From assembly GCA_963798195.1 (NCBI GenBank), contig CAWCSF010000005.1:1-64000 (forward strand): 64,000 bases of DNA, given 5' to 3'. This document shows, piece after piece, positions 55,953 to 64,000 of this stretch; positions within the stretch are counted from its first letter, which is position 1; each line of letters opens with the position of its first letter. Origin of the DNA: CAVSRC01 sp963798195 (GTDB taxonomy: Bacteria; Pseudomonadota; Alphaproteobacteria; Rhizobiales; Kaistiaceae). The position numbers were made by a program, and so were the translations under genes. The notes under the pieces were generated by a model, which was given only the letters and a program-made list of their open reading frames with translations, was not told the origin of the DNA and did no database searches.

Positions 55953-56963
55953 ATGAAGACACTGAGGAAAATTGGCCTCGGGCTGGCGGCAGGCGCCGCG
56001 GCCCTTGCGCTGGCTGGCCCTGCGCTGGCGCTCGACGAGGTGTCCTACGGCACCAACTGGCTGGCCGAGGCCGAGCATGGCGGCTTCTACCAGGCCGTCG
56101 TCGACGGCACCTACGAGAAATACGGACTGAAGGTCACGATCGTGCAAGGTGGGCCGCAGGCGGCGAACCAGGCGCTGCTGCTCGGCGACAAGATTCAGTT
56201 CTACATGGGCGGCATGCTGGGCGCCTTCAACGCCATGGTCAACGACGTGCCGGTGATGGAAGTCGCATCGCTGTTCCAGAAAGACCCGCAGGTCCTGATC
56301 GCCCATCCCGATGCCGGGGTCGAAAAGTTCGAGGACCTCGCCAAGCTGCCGACCATCTTCATGGGCAAGGACGGCTTCTCCACCTACTTCCAGTGGATGA
56401 AGAACGCCTATCCGGGATTCAAGGACGAGCAGTACAAGCCCTACACCTTCAACCCGGCCCCGTTCCTCGCCGACAAGATGTCCGCGCAGCAGGGCTACCT
56501 GACCTCGGAGCCCTATGAGATCGAGAAACAGGGCGGCTTCAAGCCGAAGGTCTTCCTGCTCGCCGACGCCGGCTACGATCCCTACTCGACCACCATCGAA
56601 GCCAAGCAGGACTACGTTGCCAAGAATCCCGACATCGTCCAGCGTTTTGTCGATGCCACCATCATCGGCTGGTACAACTATCTCTACGGCGACAACAAGG
56701 CCGCGAACGAGCTGATCAAGAAGGACAACCCGGAGATGACCGACGGGCAGATCGCGTTCACGATCGGCCAGATGAAGGAACACGGCATCGTCGAGTCCGG
56801 CGAGGCCCTCACCTTGGGCATCGGCTGCATGACCGACGACCGGGTCAAGGCCTTCTACAAGAAGGTCGTCGACGCAGGCGTCATCAAGGCCGACGTCGAC
56901 ATCTCCAAGGCCTACACGACCAAGTTCGTCTGCAAGAAGGTCGGCATGGACCTGAAGAAATAG
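55953..56963 (+). CDS. NMT1/THI5-type ABC substrate-binding protein
   Basis: Periplasmic receptor of 336 residues with a signal peptide (about 26 residues, AGPALALDE). The family signatures SYGTNWLAEAEHGGFYQA, GGPQAANQALLLGDKIQF and EGYLTSEPYEIEKQ-like (QGYLTSEPYEIEKQ) are those of the NMT1/THI5-like receptors that bind pyrimidine precursors, riboflavin, taurine and related small N- or S-compounds. With cytosine deaminase-type neighbours a nucleobase-like ligand is the best guess. It opens a plus-strand operon; the ATPase gene follows by 148 bases. Confidence 0.9.
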   Translation: MKTLRKIGLGLAAGAAALALAGPALALDEVSYGTNWLAEAEHGGFYQAVVDGTYEKYGLKVTIVQGGPQAANQALLLGDKIQFYMGGMLGAFNAMVNDVPVMEVASLFQKDPQVLIAHPDAGVEKFEDLAKLPTIFMGKDGFSTYFQWMKNAYPGFKDEQYKPYTFNPAPFLADKMSAQQGYLTSEPYEIEKQGGFKPKVFLLADAGYDPYSTTIEAKQDYVAKNPDIVQRFVDATIIGWYNYLYGDNKAANELIKKDNPEMTDGQIAFTIGQMKEHGIVESGEALTLGIGCMTDDRVKAFYKKVVDAGVIKADVDISKAYTTKFVCKKVGMDLKK

Positions 56964-57111
56964 GATCGCATCGTCACGCCGCGGGACATTCCCCGGCTAG
57001 CGCAGGATCCGGAACAACGTGGTGGCGGAGCCAAAACTCCGTCACCGTTTGCATACGCGGTCTGGTTACGGACCGTCGACGCCGGCGACCTGGCGAAAAA
57101 CGGAGCCGAGA

Positions 57112-57942
57112 GTGTTGAATACCTATTCGACGACGCAAGAGAGCGGACCGGCAGACGGCCGACACGAGCGGCCCCTGGTCTCGCTGCACGGCATCACCAA
57201 GACATTCTCGAATGGCACTGTCGCGCTGCAGAACATGTCGCTCGACATCGGGCAGGGCGAATTCGTCAGCCTGCTCGGCCCCTCCGGCTGCGGTAAGTCG
57301 ACGGTGCTGCGCATCATCGCCGGCCTCGGCGAGAAGACGGCCGGCACCATCGAATGGCCGTCCGCCACCAGCTACGACGTCGCCGGCCACCCGCAACGCG
57401 AAATCGGCTTCGTCTTCCAGGAACCAACCCTGATGCCATGGGGCACGGTGTTCGCCAACGTCTGGCTGCCGCTTCGCCTGCAGCGCATTTCGAAGGCGGA
57501 CGCGCATGGTCGCGTCATGGAAGCGCTGCAAATGGTAGGCCTGGAAAAATTTGCCAATGCCTATCCGCGCGAGCTTTCCGGCGGCATGAAGATGCGCGTT
57601 TCCATCGCCCGTGCGCTGATCACCAAGCCAAAACTCCTGCTGATGGACGAGCCTTTCGCCGCGCTCGACGAGATCACGCGCTTCAAGCTCAACAACGACC
57701 TCCTGCACCTGTGGGAGACTTTCGGCTGGACCGTGATCTTCGTCACCCACTCGGTCTTCGAGTCGGTTTACCTCTCAAGCCGCATCGTCGTGATGGCGGC
57801 CCGGCCGGGACGGGTGGTGCAGGACATCGCCATCGACGCCCCCTACCCGCGCGGCGAGGAATTCCGCACGTCGACCGTCTACAACGAATATTGCCGGCGC
57901 ACCTCCGAGGCGCTGCACGGCGCCATAGAAGCGACCCACTGA
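57112..57942 (+). CDS. ABC transporter ATP-binding protein (NitT/TauT type)
   Basis: ATPase of 276 residues. Walker A is GPSGCGKST, the Q-loop FQEPTLMPW, the signature LSGGMKMRVSIARAL, Walker B LLLMDEPFAALDE and the H-loop VTHSVFESVYL. SsuB/TauB/ThiZ-like enzymes have this order. The start is GTG at 57112 with GGAG six bases upstream; a longer frame to 57019 has low-quality sequence. It is followed by the permease four bases downstream. Confidence 0.92.
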   Translation: MLNTYSTTQESGPADGRHERPLVSLHGITKTFSNGTVALQNMSLDIGQGEFVSLLGPSGCGKSTVLRIIAGLGEKTAGTIEWPSATSYDVAGHPQREIGFVFQEPTLMPWGTVFANVWLPLRLQRISKADAHGRVMEALQMVGLEKFANAYPRELSGGMKMRVSIARALITKPKLLLMDEPFAALDEITRFKLNNDLLHLWETFGWTVIFVTHSVFESVYLSSRIVVMAARPGRVVQDIAIDAPYPRGEEFRTSTVYNEYCRRTSEALHGAIEATH

Positions 57943-57946
57943 ACCA

Positions 57947-58825
57947 ATGACCGCGCTCGAAGCCGAGAAGACCGACCTGGCGACCGCCCCGCTCCGGCAC
58001 GGGGAGGACGAAGCCCCGCGGCCGCCACCCGCGGAAAGCGTCGGCGAACGCGTTGCCCGGATCGCGATCCCGGTCGGCATGCTTCTGTTGTTGATAGGCG
58101 GGTGGCAGGTTTTCTGCGACGTCGGTGAGGTGCCGCACTACATCCTGCCGAGTCCGCTGCGCATAGCGCAGGCGTTCTCCACCGACTGGCCAATCCTGCT
58201 CCCGGCGCTGCTGGTGACGCTCAAGATCACGTTCTCGGCGCTTGGCATCGCGCTTGTCGGCGGTGTCGCGCTCGCGATCCTGATGGCGCAATCGAAGTGG
58301 ATCGAGCTGGCCCTGTACCCGTACGCCGTCATCCTCCAGGTGACGCCGATCGTGGCGATTGCGCCGCTGATCCTGATCTACGCGCCGACGACGCAGTCGG
58401 CCCTGCTCATCTGCGCGTGGATCGTCGCGTTCTTCCCGATCCTCTCCAATACGACGCAAGGCCTGCGCTCGACCGACCACAATCTCCTCAACCTGTTTGA
58501 GCTCTACGGGGCAAGTCGCTGGCAGACCCTCATCCACCTGCAGCTGCCGAACGCCCTGCCCTACTTCCTGGCGGGCCTCAGGATCGCCGGCGGCCTCGCC
58601 CTGATCGCCGCCGTGGTGGCCGAGTTCGCCGCGGGCTCGGCCGGCGCCGGCTCGGGCCTCGCGTTCCGCCTGCTCGAGTCGCAGTTCCGCCTGAACATCC
58701 CGCGCCTCTTTGCGGCACTGGTGCTACTCTCCTTCACCGGCGTGCTGATCTTCTTCGCGACGAGCGCGATTTCGTATCTCTTCCTGCGGAAGTGGCACGA
58801 GAGCGCGGTGCGGCGCGAGAACTAG
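57947..58825 (+). CDS. ABC transporter permease (NitT/TauT type)
   Basis: Permease of 292 residues. A charged, Pro-rich N-terminus (1-35) precedes six membrane segments. The EAA loop (LNLFELYGASRWQTLIHLQLPNALPY) is of the SsuC/TauC class. It opens with GGWQVFCDVGEVPHYILPSP, a common motif of this family. It pairs with the upstream ATPase and the NMT1/THI5-type receptor. The deaminase gene follows by eleven bases. Confidence 0.92.
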   Translation: MTALEAEKTDLATAPLRHGEDEAPRPPPAESVGERVARIAIPVGMLLLLIGGWQVFCDVGEVPHYILPSPLRIAQAFSTDWPILLPALLVTLKITFSALGIALVGGVALAILMAQSKWIELALYPYAVILQVTPIVAIAPLILIYAPTTQSALLICAWIVAFFPILSNTTQGLRSTDHNLLNLFELYGASRWQTLIHLQLPNALPYFLAGLRIAGGLALIAAVVAEFAAGSAGAGSGLAFRLLESQFRLNIPRLFAALVLLSFTGVLIFFATSAISYLFLRKWHESAVRREN

Positions 58826-58836
58826 AGCGGCGGGGG

Positions 58837-60153
58837 ATGGCCAAGGGCTTTGCCAAGGTTCCGCGCGAGAAGCGCTTCGTGCTGGCAAACGCAACGCTGC
58901 CGGCGGCGCTGGTGGATGATTTTGCCGCCAAGGCCGACCGCGACGGATTGATCGCGGCCGACATCACCATCAAGGACGGCGCGATCGAGCGCATCGACCC
59001 GCCGGGGCGGCGAACGCGCCTGCCGAAGCTCGATCTCGACCGCGGCATGGTGTGGCCGTGCTTTGTCGACATGCACACGCACATCGACAAGGGACACATC
59101 TGGCCCCGCCGGCCAAACCCCGACGGGACGTTCGCCGGCGCGCTGGACGCGGTGAAACGCGATCGCGAACGCCATTGGCGCAAGGACGATGTCGTCCGAC
59201 GCATGGATTTCTCGCTGCGTGCTGCCTACGCGCACGGTACCGCGCTGCTGCGCACGCACCTCGACTCGTCGGCGCCCCAGCACAAGACCAGCTGGCCGGT
59301 CTTCGCCGAGATGCGCGAGCGCTGGGCGGGCCGCGTCGATCTTCAGGGCGTGTCGATCTTCGCGATCAACGAGTTCCTCAACGAGGATTTCGCCAACTCC
59401 ATCGTCGAAACGGTCGCGGATCATGGTGGCGTGCTGGGCGCGGTCACCTTCATGATTCCCGATCTCGACCGGGCAATCGAGCTGATCATGCACCGAGCCG
59501 CCAATCGCGGGCTGGATCTCGATTTCCACGTCGATGAAACGGGCGACCCGAACGCGCATTCGTTGCACGCGATCGCCGATGCGGCGCTGCGCACCGATTT
59601 TCCGGGTCGTATCGTCGTCGGCCACTGCTGCTCACTGGCAGTGCAGCCGGAGGCGGAGGCCGAGGCGACGATGGAACGCGTGGCAGAGGCCGGTATCGCC
59701 GTCGTGTCGCTCCCCATGTGCAACATGTACTTGCAGGACCGCATCGCGGACCGCACGCCGCGCTGGCGCGGCGTCACGCTGCTGCACGAATTCGCCGACC
59801 ATGGCGTGCCGGTATCGGTCGCCTCCGACAACACGCGTGACCCGTTCTACGCCTACGGCGATCTCGACATGGTCGAGGTCTTCCGCGAGGCCGTGCGCAT
59901 CGCCCATTTCGACCACCCGTTCGCCCGCTGGCCGGCGGCAGTGACACGCACACCGGCCGAGGTGCTGGGCCGGCCCGACCATGGCGTTATCGCGGCCGGC
60001 CGACCAGCCGACCTGGTCCTTTTCAACGCTCGTACATTTACGGAATTGCTGGCCCGGCCGCAGGCCGACAGAACGGTGCTACGGTCTGGCAAGCCCATCG
60101 ATCGGACCCTGCCGGATTACCGGGAGCTCGACGACATCATGCAAACCGTGTGA
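58837..60153 (+). CDS. cytosine deaminase-like amidohydrolase
   Basis: Amidohydrolase-superfamily deaminase of 438 residues. Metal ligands appear in DMHTHIDKGHIWP, HVDETGDPN and VASDNTRDPFY. This H-x-H..H..D pattern and the DKxH loop match the CodA-type cytosine/isocytosine deaminases. It is a metal-dependent enzyme converting an amino-heterocycle to a carbonyl form with release of ammonia. It lies inside the ABC importer operon, eleven bases after the permease, so it likely acts first on the imported compound. ATG at 58837, GGGGG upstream. Confidence 0.88.
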   Translation: MAKGFAKVPREKRFVLANATLPAALVDDFAAKADRDGLIAADITIKDGAIERIDPPGRRTRLPKLDLDRGMVWPCFVDMHTHIDKGHIWPRRPNPDGTFAGALDAVKRDRERHWRKDDVVRRMDFSLRAAYAHGTALLRTHLDSSAPQHKTSWPVFAEMRERWAGRVDLQGVSIFAINEFLNEDFANSIVETVADHGGVLGAVTFMIPDLDRAIELIMHRAANRGLDLDFHVDETGDPNAHSLHAIADAALRTDFPGRIVVGHCCSLAVQPEAEAEATMERVAEAGIAVVSLPMCNMYLQDRIADRTPRWRGVTLLHEFADHGVPVSVASDNTRDPFYAYGDLDMVEVFREAVRIAHFDHPFARWPAAVTRTPAEVLGRPDHGVIAAGRPADLVLFNARTFTELLARPQADRTVLRSGKPIDRTLPDYRELDDIMQTV

Positions 60154-60161
60154 GACGCACG

Positions 60162-61577
60162 ATGACCTACGACATCGACCGGCTGAAGGCCGAACTCGCC
60201 GGCATCAAGATCGAAGACCACCCGGCGATCGTGAAGCAGAAAAGCCGGGACTTCTACTGGTATTCCCCGGTCCTGAAACGCCAGCTCGATCACGTCACCG
60301 GCGACCTCATCGTCTCGCCGAAGAGTGAGGACGAGGTCGTGCGTGTCCTCAAGGCGTGCTTCGCGCTCGGCATTCCGGTGACGCCGCGCGGCTCCGGCAC
60401 GGGCAACTACGGCCAGGCGATGCCACTCTCCGGCGGCGTGGTGCTCAGTCTCGCCGAGATGAACAAGGTCAAGTCGATCGCGCCGGGCCGCGTGGTCTCC
60501 GAGCCCGGAGCCATTATCGCCAATGTCGACAAGGAGACGCGCAAGGCCATCGGCCAGGAAGTGCGCATCCATCCCTCGACGGCGAATACCGCTTCCATAG
60601 CCGGCTTCATCGCCGGCGGTTCCGGCGGCGTCGGCTCGATCAACTGGGGCGGCCTGCGCAACATCGGCAACGTGTTGAGCGCCCGCATCGTCACCATGGA
60701 GGAGGAGCCGCGCGTGCTCGCCCTCGATGGCTGGAACCTGCTCAAGGTGATGCACGCCTACGGTACCAACGGCATCATCACCGAGATCGAGATGCCGCTC
60801 GACGCCGCCTATGATTGGATCGACGTGATCGTCGGCTACGAGGACTATCTCGACGCCGTACGCTTCGCCAACCTGGTCGGCAACGAGGACGGGCTGCTCT
60901 TCAAGGAGGTGGCGACCGTCGCTGCGCCGGCTCCCCATGACTACTTCCTGCGCCACCAGAAATTCCTGCGCCGCGAACATTCCGTCGTCCTGCTGATGGT
61001 GGCGCCGCACGCCATGTCCCCGTTTTTGGCGCTGGCCGAGCGGGAGAAGGCGGAAATCCTTTACCGCGCCGACACCGCCAGCGAGGCGGACAAGAAGGGC
61101 CTGCCCCCGGTCTTCGAACTGGCGTGGAACCACACCACGCTGCGGGCGCTCCGCGTCGATCCGTCGATCACCTATCTCCAGACGCAACACCGGCATCCCG
61201 ATCACGTCGAGAGCGTGGCCAAGATGACCAAGCTGATCGGCGATGAAATGCCGGGCCATCTCGAGTTCGTTCGCTTCGACGGCAGGCTCGCCGCTGCCGG
61301 CCTGCCGATGGTGCGCTTCACGACCGAGGAACGGCTCGAAGAGCTGGTGAAGATCCACGAGGACAACGGCGTCAGCGTATTCAATCCGCACCGCTACACG
61401 CTGGAGGAAGGCGGGATGAAGAAGACCGACGCTGTCCAGCTGGCGTTCAAGAAGGAAGCCGACCCCAGGGGCCTGCTCAACCCGGGCAAGATGATTGCCT
61501 GGGAGAACCCGGATTTCGACCTCAACTCCGACAAGGTCTATCTTTTTCCCGGCCTGCAACAGACCGCAGCGGCCTAG
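60162..61577 (+). CDS. FAD-binding oxidase (GlcD/PCMH-type), second paralogue
   Basis: Protein of 471 residues with RGSGTGNYGQAMPL, FIAGGSGGVGS and HAYGTNGIITEIEMPL in the FAD domain, and a C-terminal cap ending DPRGLLNPGKMIAW. It is a clear paralogue of the oxidase at 51324-52712, with shared blocks KSRDFYWYSPVLK and NHTTLRALRVDPSITYLQ. The start is ATG at 60162; a GTG at 60150 would overlap the deaminase stop. It sits in the importer operon before a flavodoxin-fold reductase, which may supply reduced flavin or quinone. Confidence 0.86.
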   Translation: MTYDIDRLKAELAGIKIEDHPAIVKQKSRDFYWYSPVLKRQLDHVTGDLIVSPKSEDEVVRVLKACFALGIPVTPRGSGTGNYGQAMPLSGGVVLSLAEMNKVKSIAPGRVVSEPGAIIANVDKETRKAIGQEVRIHPSTANTASIAGFIAGGSGGVGSINWGGLRNIGNVLSARIVTMEEEPRVLALDGWNLLKVMHAYGTNGIITEIEMPLDAAYDWIDVIVGYEDYLDAVRFANLVGNEDGLLFKEVATVAAPAPHDYFLRHQKFLRREHSVVLLMVAPHAMSPFLALAEREKAEILYRADTASEADKKGLPPVFELAWNHTTLRALRVDPSITYLQTQHRHPDHVESVAKMTKLIGDEMPGHLEFVRFDGRLAAAGLPMVRFTTEERLEELVKIHEDNGVSVFNPHRYTLEEGGMKKTDAVQLAFKKEADPRGLLNPGKMIAWENPDFDLNSDKVYLFPGLQQTAAA

Positions 61578-61583
61578 AGCGAC

Positions 61584-62165
61584 ATGCGCACGCTCGTCCT
61601 CTTCGCCCACCCGGTCGAAACCAGCTACGCCGCCGCGCTGCACAGTGCTGTCGTCGAAAACCTCAAGGCCGGCGGCCACGAGGTGGACGATTGCGACCTC
61701 TACGCCGAGGGTTTCAATCCGGTGCTTTCGCGCGAGGAGCGGCTGAACTATCACGACGAGGACGTGTGCACGAAGGCGGTTCAGGAATATGTCGACCGGC
61801 TGCGCGCCGCCGAGGCCCTGGTGCTGAATTTCCCTGTCTGGAATTTCGGTTACCCGGCGATCCTGAAGGGCTTCTTCGACCGGGTGTTCCTGCCCGGCGT
61901 GTCGTTCAAGCTCGCCCACGGCCGGACCTGGCCGAACCTCCACAACATCCGCAAGCTGGCCGCCGTCGTCACCTATGGCGGCGACCGCTGGCGCGCCATG
62001 CTGATGGGCGACCCGCCGCGCAAGGTGGTCAAGCGGGCGCTGCGAGCGGTCGTGCATCCCGTCGCCAAAACGCGCTATCTTGCGCTCTACGACATGAACC
62101 GGAACAGCCACGCGACCTGCGCTTCTTTCCTGGAGAAAGTGTCGCAGGAAATGCAGACTCTTTGA
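61584..62165 (+). CDS. NAD(P)H-dependent flavodoxin-fold oxidoreductase
   Basis: Protein of 193 residues with the flavodoxin_2/NQO1-like fold: LFAHPVETSYAAALHSA phosphate loop, FPVWNFGYPAILKGFFDRVF and TYGGDRWR, which contact FMN/FAD. It resembles NAD(P)H:quinone reductase and Kef-associated reductases. It starts six bases after the FAD oxidase, so it likely closes the catabolic operon with a redox-balancing role. No membrane segment. Confidence 0.9.
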   Translation: MRTLVLFAHPVETSYAAALHSAVVENLKAGGHEVDDCDLYAEGFNPVLSREERLNYHDEDVCTKAVQEYVDRLRAAEALVLNFPVWNFGYPAILKGFFDRVFLPGVSFKLAHGRTWPNLHNIRKLAAVVTYGGDRWRAMLMGDPPRKVVKRALRAVVHPVAKTRYLALYDMNRNSHATCASFLEKVSQEMQTL

Positions 62166-62238
62166 CCTAGCTGGTTATTCGGGGAATAGGACGGGGACGC
62201 ACCATGCAACGACTGTCATACGGCCGACATGTTGGTTG

Positions 62239-62252
62239 TTTAGGCCCCTAAA
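62239..62252. promoter_or_regulatory. small palindrome upstream of the MarR gene
   Basis: TTTAGG-CC-CCTAAA, a perfect 6-bp-arm palindrome, lies just upstream of the MarR start at 62256. Its position over the likely initiation region makes autoregulation possible. It is short and no consensus is known. Confidence 0.25.
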
Positions 62253-62255
62253 TTC

Positions 62256-62735
62256 ATGGGCTTCGACCACCGCAAGACAGTCACCTACAGGCTCGCCCAG
62301 GCAGCGCATGCCTACCGGGTGCGGGCCGGCAGCCAGTTGTCCCGGATCAACCTGCATTCCGGCCAGGAAACGCTGCTCAAGGCGCTGGCCGGCTCCGACG
62401 GCATGTCGATGAGCGATCTGGCCGCCTCGCTGGGCGTCCAGCCTCCCACCGTCACCAAGATGATCAGCCGGCTTGCGGCGCAGGATTATGTCGAGCGCCG
62501 CGCCTCGGCAGGCGATGGGCGCCAGGCCCAGGTCTTCCTGACCGAACGCGGCCAGCACGCCATCGCGATGATCGACAAGTTGTGGAAGCGGATCGAGAAG
62601 ACCGCGCTCGGCGAAATCGACGAGAAAGACCGCAAGCGGCTCCGCAAGCTGCTCCGGCAGGTCGAACGCAATCTCGGCGTTGCGCGGGACGATCCTGCCA
62701 CCGACGCCGAGGACGCCGAGGCCGAGGCGAACTAG
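62256..62735 (+). CDS. MarR family transcriptional regulator
   Basis: Protein of 159 residues. The winged-helix region SMSDLAASLGVQPPTVTKMISRLAAQ is followed by a wing ASAGDGRQAQVFLTERGQHA, then a helical dimerisation tail. It lies 90 bases after the catabolic operon and before an SDR gene. It may control either. No clear Shine-Dalgarno is visible before the ATG. Confidence 0.88.
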   Translation: MGFDHRKTVTYRLAQAAHAYRVRAGSQLSRINLHSGQETLLKALAGSDGMSMSDLAASLGVQPPTVTKMISRLAAQDYVERRASAGDGRQAQVFLTERGQHAIAMIDKLWKRIEKTALGEIDEKDRKRLRKLLRQVERNLGVARDDPATDAEDAEAEAN

Positions 62736-62819
62736 GACTCCGGCGGCTCCCGCCGAGATTTGCCCAGGACCGCACGGACGACTACCATGCGGCCTCCCAA
62801 GGCAGCCAGCAGGTCACCC

Positions 62820-63575
62820 GTGCCCATCAAATTCGATTTCTCTGGCCGCGTCGCGGTCGTCACCGGCGGCGCGCAGGGGATTGGCCGCGCGGTCGTCGAG
62901 CGGCTGATCGATGGCGGCGCCGCCGTCGCAATCTGGGACAACGACAAGCCACTGGGCGAGAAGACTGCGGGAGAACTGGGCAGCCGGGGAAAAGTCATTG
63001 CTCTCGGGGTCGATGTTTCCGACGAGAAGGCGGTGGAGACGGCACGCGCGGCGACCGTCAGCCAGCTTGGCGAGGTCGACATCCTCGTGAACAACGCCGG
63101 CGTCGCCGGCAAGAACGCCAACGTCGCCGACTACCCGATCGACGAGTGGGACCGCGTCATCCGGATCAACCTGCGCAGCCAGTTCCTCTGCTGCCGCGCT
63201 TTCGTCGGCGGCATGGTCGCCCGCGACTACGGACGCATCGCCAACATCGCCTCGATCGCCGGCAAGGAGGGCAACCCGACGGCCTCGCCCTACTCGGCAT
63301 CGAAGGCCGGCGTCATCGCGCTGACGAAGTCGCTGGCGAAGGAGACCGCGACCAGCAACATTTCGGTCAATGCCATTGCGCCTGTCACCGCCAATACACG
63401 CATTCTGGATCAGGTCACCCAGGCACATATCGACTACATGCTGGCCAAGATTCCGCGCGGACGATTTGTCACCGTCGAGGAAATCGCCGCCACGGTTGCC
63501 TTCATGGTATCCGACGAGTGCTCCTTCACGACCGGCCATACCTTCGACATCTCCGGCGGTCGCGCGACGTACTGA
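62820..63575 (+). CDS. short-chain dehydrogenase (FabG-like)
   Basis: Classical SDR of 251 residues: TGGAQGIGRAV nucleotide motif, NNAG, catalytic YSASK and the active-site Ser in NIASIAGKEG. The start is taken as GTG at 62820, with AGGT upstream; an ATG at 62787 would add eleven residues without improving the family match. It follows the MarR gene and may be its target. The substrate is unknown. Confidence 0.84.
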   Translation: MPIKFDFSGRVAVVTGGAQGIGRAVVERLIDGGAAVAIWDNDKPLGEKTAGELGSRGKVIALGVDVSDEKAVETARAATVSQLGEVDILVNNAGVAGKNANVADYPIDEWDRVIRINLRSQFLCCRAFVGGMVARDYGRIANIASIAGKEGNPTASPYSASKAGVIALTKSLAKETATSNISVNAIAPVTANTRILDQVTQAHIDYMLAKIPRGRFVTVEEIAATVAFMVSDECSFTTGHTFDISGGRATY

Positions 63576-63635
63576 GACAGACATCCTCCGCACGCGCGCC
63601 GGCCGGACCAGCGGTGGGCCGCCGGACACCCGACC

Positions 63636-64000
63636 GTGACCAAGCCGCACGCCCAGCTGACGCATGAAGAGTCCGCCGTTCGCGTGCGCGGCATCGCGCT
63701 CGTGCTGGGCGCGGTGTTCTGTTTCGCCCTGCTCGACGCCGGCGCCAAATACGCGGCCCGCTCGGTTCCTTCGATCGAGGTCGCCTGGGCCCGCTACTTC
63801 TTCAACCTCGTGCTGGCGGTCATCGTGCTCCGGCCCTGGCGGCACCTGGCTGACTACGCGACGAAGCGGCCATGGCTGCAATTCTGGCGGGCCATTTTCC
63901 TGCTCGGCTCGACCGTGCTGAACTTCTTCGCCATCCGCTACCTGCAGCTCGCCGAAGCCGGGGCGATCATGTTTGCCGGCCCCCTGCTGGCGACCGCGCT
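63636..64000 (+). CDS. EamA-family (DMT) transporter, 5' part only
   Basis: The first about 121 codons of a multi-pass membrane protein. The start is GTG at 63636, followed by a hydrophilic N-terminus. The helices GIALVLGAVFCFALLDAGAKY and WLQFWRAIFLLGSTVLNFFAIR are of the ten-helix EamA drug/metabolite class, and LQLAEAGAIMFAGPLL is a DMT-typical block. The gene runs off the window. It probably follows the SDR in an operon. Confidence 0.8.
   Translation, partial: MTKPHAQLTHEESAVRVRGIALVLGAVFCFALLDAGAKYAARSVPSIEVAWARYFFNLVLAVIVLRPWRHLADYATKRPWLQFWRAIFLLGSTVLNFFAIRYLQLAEAGAIMFAGPLLATA

Overview
The window is GC-rich (about 65% by eye) chromosomal DNA from an alphaproteobacterium, most likely of the order Hyphomicrobiales (Rhizobiales). 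The lineage call rests on family content: an HWE-type histidine kinase, NAD-dependent homospermidine synthase, DUF4424 and DUF3618 proteins, a BioY biotin transporter, a DctPQM TRAP system and many ABC/SDR catabolic genes. I saw no rRNA, tRNA, CRISPR array, insertion sequence or prophage.

Layout. 0-5 kb (minus): HWE kinase, Dcp-type M3 peptidase and an S41-like PDZ protease. 5-9.3 kb: homospermidine synthase, a tail-anchored small protein, a membrane diguanylate cyclase and a secreted DUF4424 protein. 9.3-11.4 kb (minus): a three-gene envelope/stress cluster (small secreted-type soluble/TM protein, holin-superfamily protein, DUF3618 protein). 11.6-16.6 kb: type II NADH dehydrogenase, WD40 protein, a small exported protein built of two repeats, a LysR regulator and a His-rich COG0523 (CobW/ZNG1-type) GTPase. 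16.8-19 kb: VOC protein divergent from an alpha/beta hydrolase-TetR pair around a palindromic operator. 19-22.3 kb (minus): MarR-EmrA-EmrB efflux operon. 22.5-26.3 kb: a eukaryote-like (type 2) isoleucyl-tRNA synthetase and an FkbM methyltransferase. 26.3-31 kb: BioY, KDPG aldolase and a DctPQM TRAP transporter. 31-35.3 kb: cold-shock protein, DHA2 exporter, esterase and metallo-hydrolase. 35.4-38.2 kb: a membrane-anchored animal-type heme peroxidase with alpha-dioxygenase/cyclooxygenase-like motifs. 38.3-43 kb: aminotransferase, PEP mutase/isocitrate lyase-family enzyme, GNAT, SDR and DenD. 43-50.4 kb (minus): a dipeptide ABC operon with two DppA-type binding proteins. 50.5-62.2 kb: a set of nucleobase-type amidohydrolases, a creatininase-family hydrolase, two paralogous FAD oxidases, a RidA-like protein, a flavodoxin-fold reductase and an NMT1/THI5-type ABC importer. 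62.2-64 kb: MarR, SDR and the start of an EamA permease.

The most coherent unexplained system is the divergent 50.5-62.2 kb block. It looks like an import-and-degradation module for an unidentified N-heterocycle, combining ABC uptake, two deaminases, an amide or ring hydrolase, two FAD oxidases and auxiliary redox/imine proteins. Its substrate cannot be read from the sequence.

A recurring oddity is that five otherwise good genes (HWE kinase, ndh, dctM, heme peroxidase, second dppA) each carry exactly one extra base relative to the expected reading frame. This looks more like an assembly or base-calling artefact than five independent pseudogenes, and it should be checked on reads before these genes are called broken.
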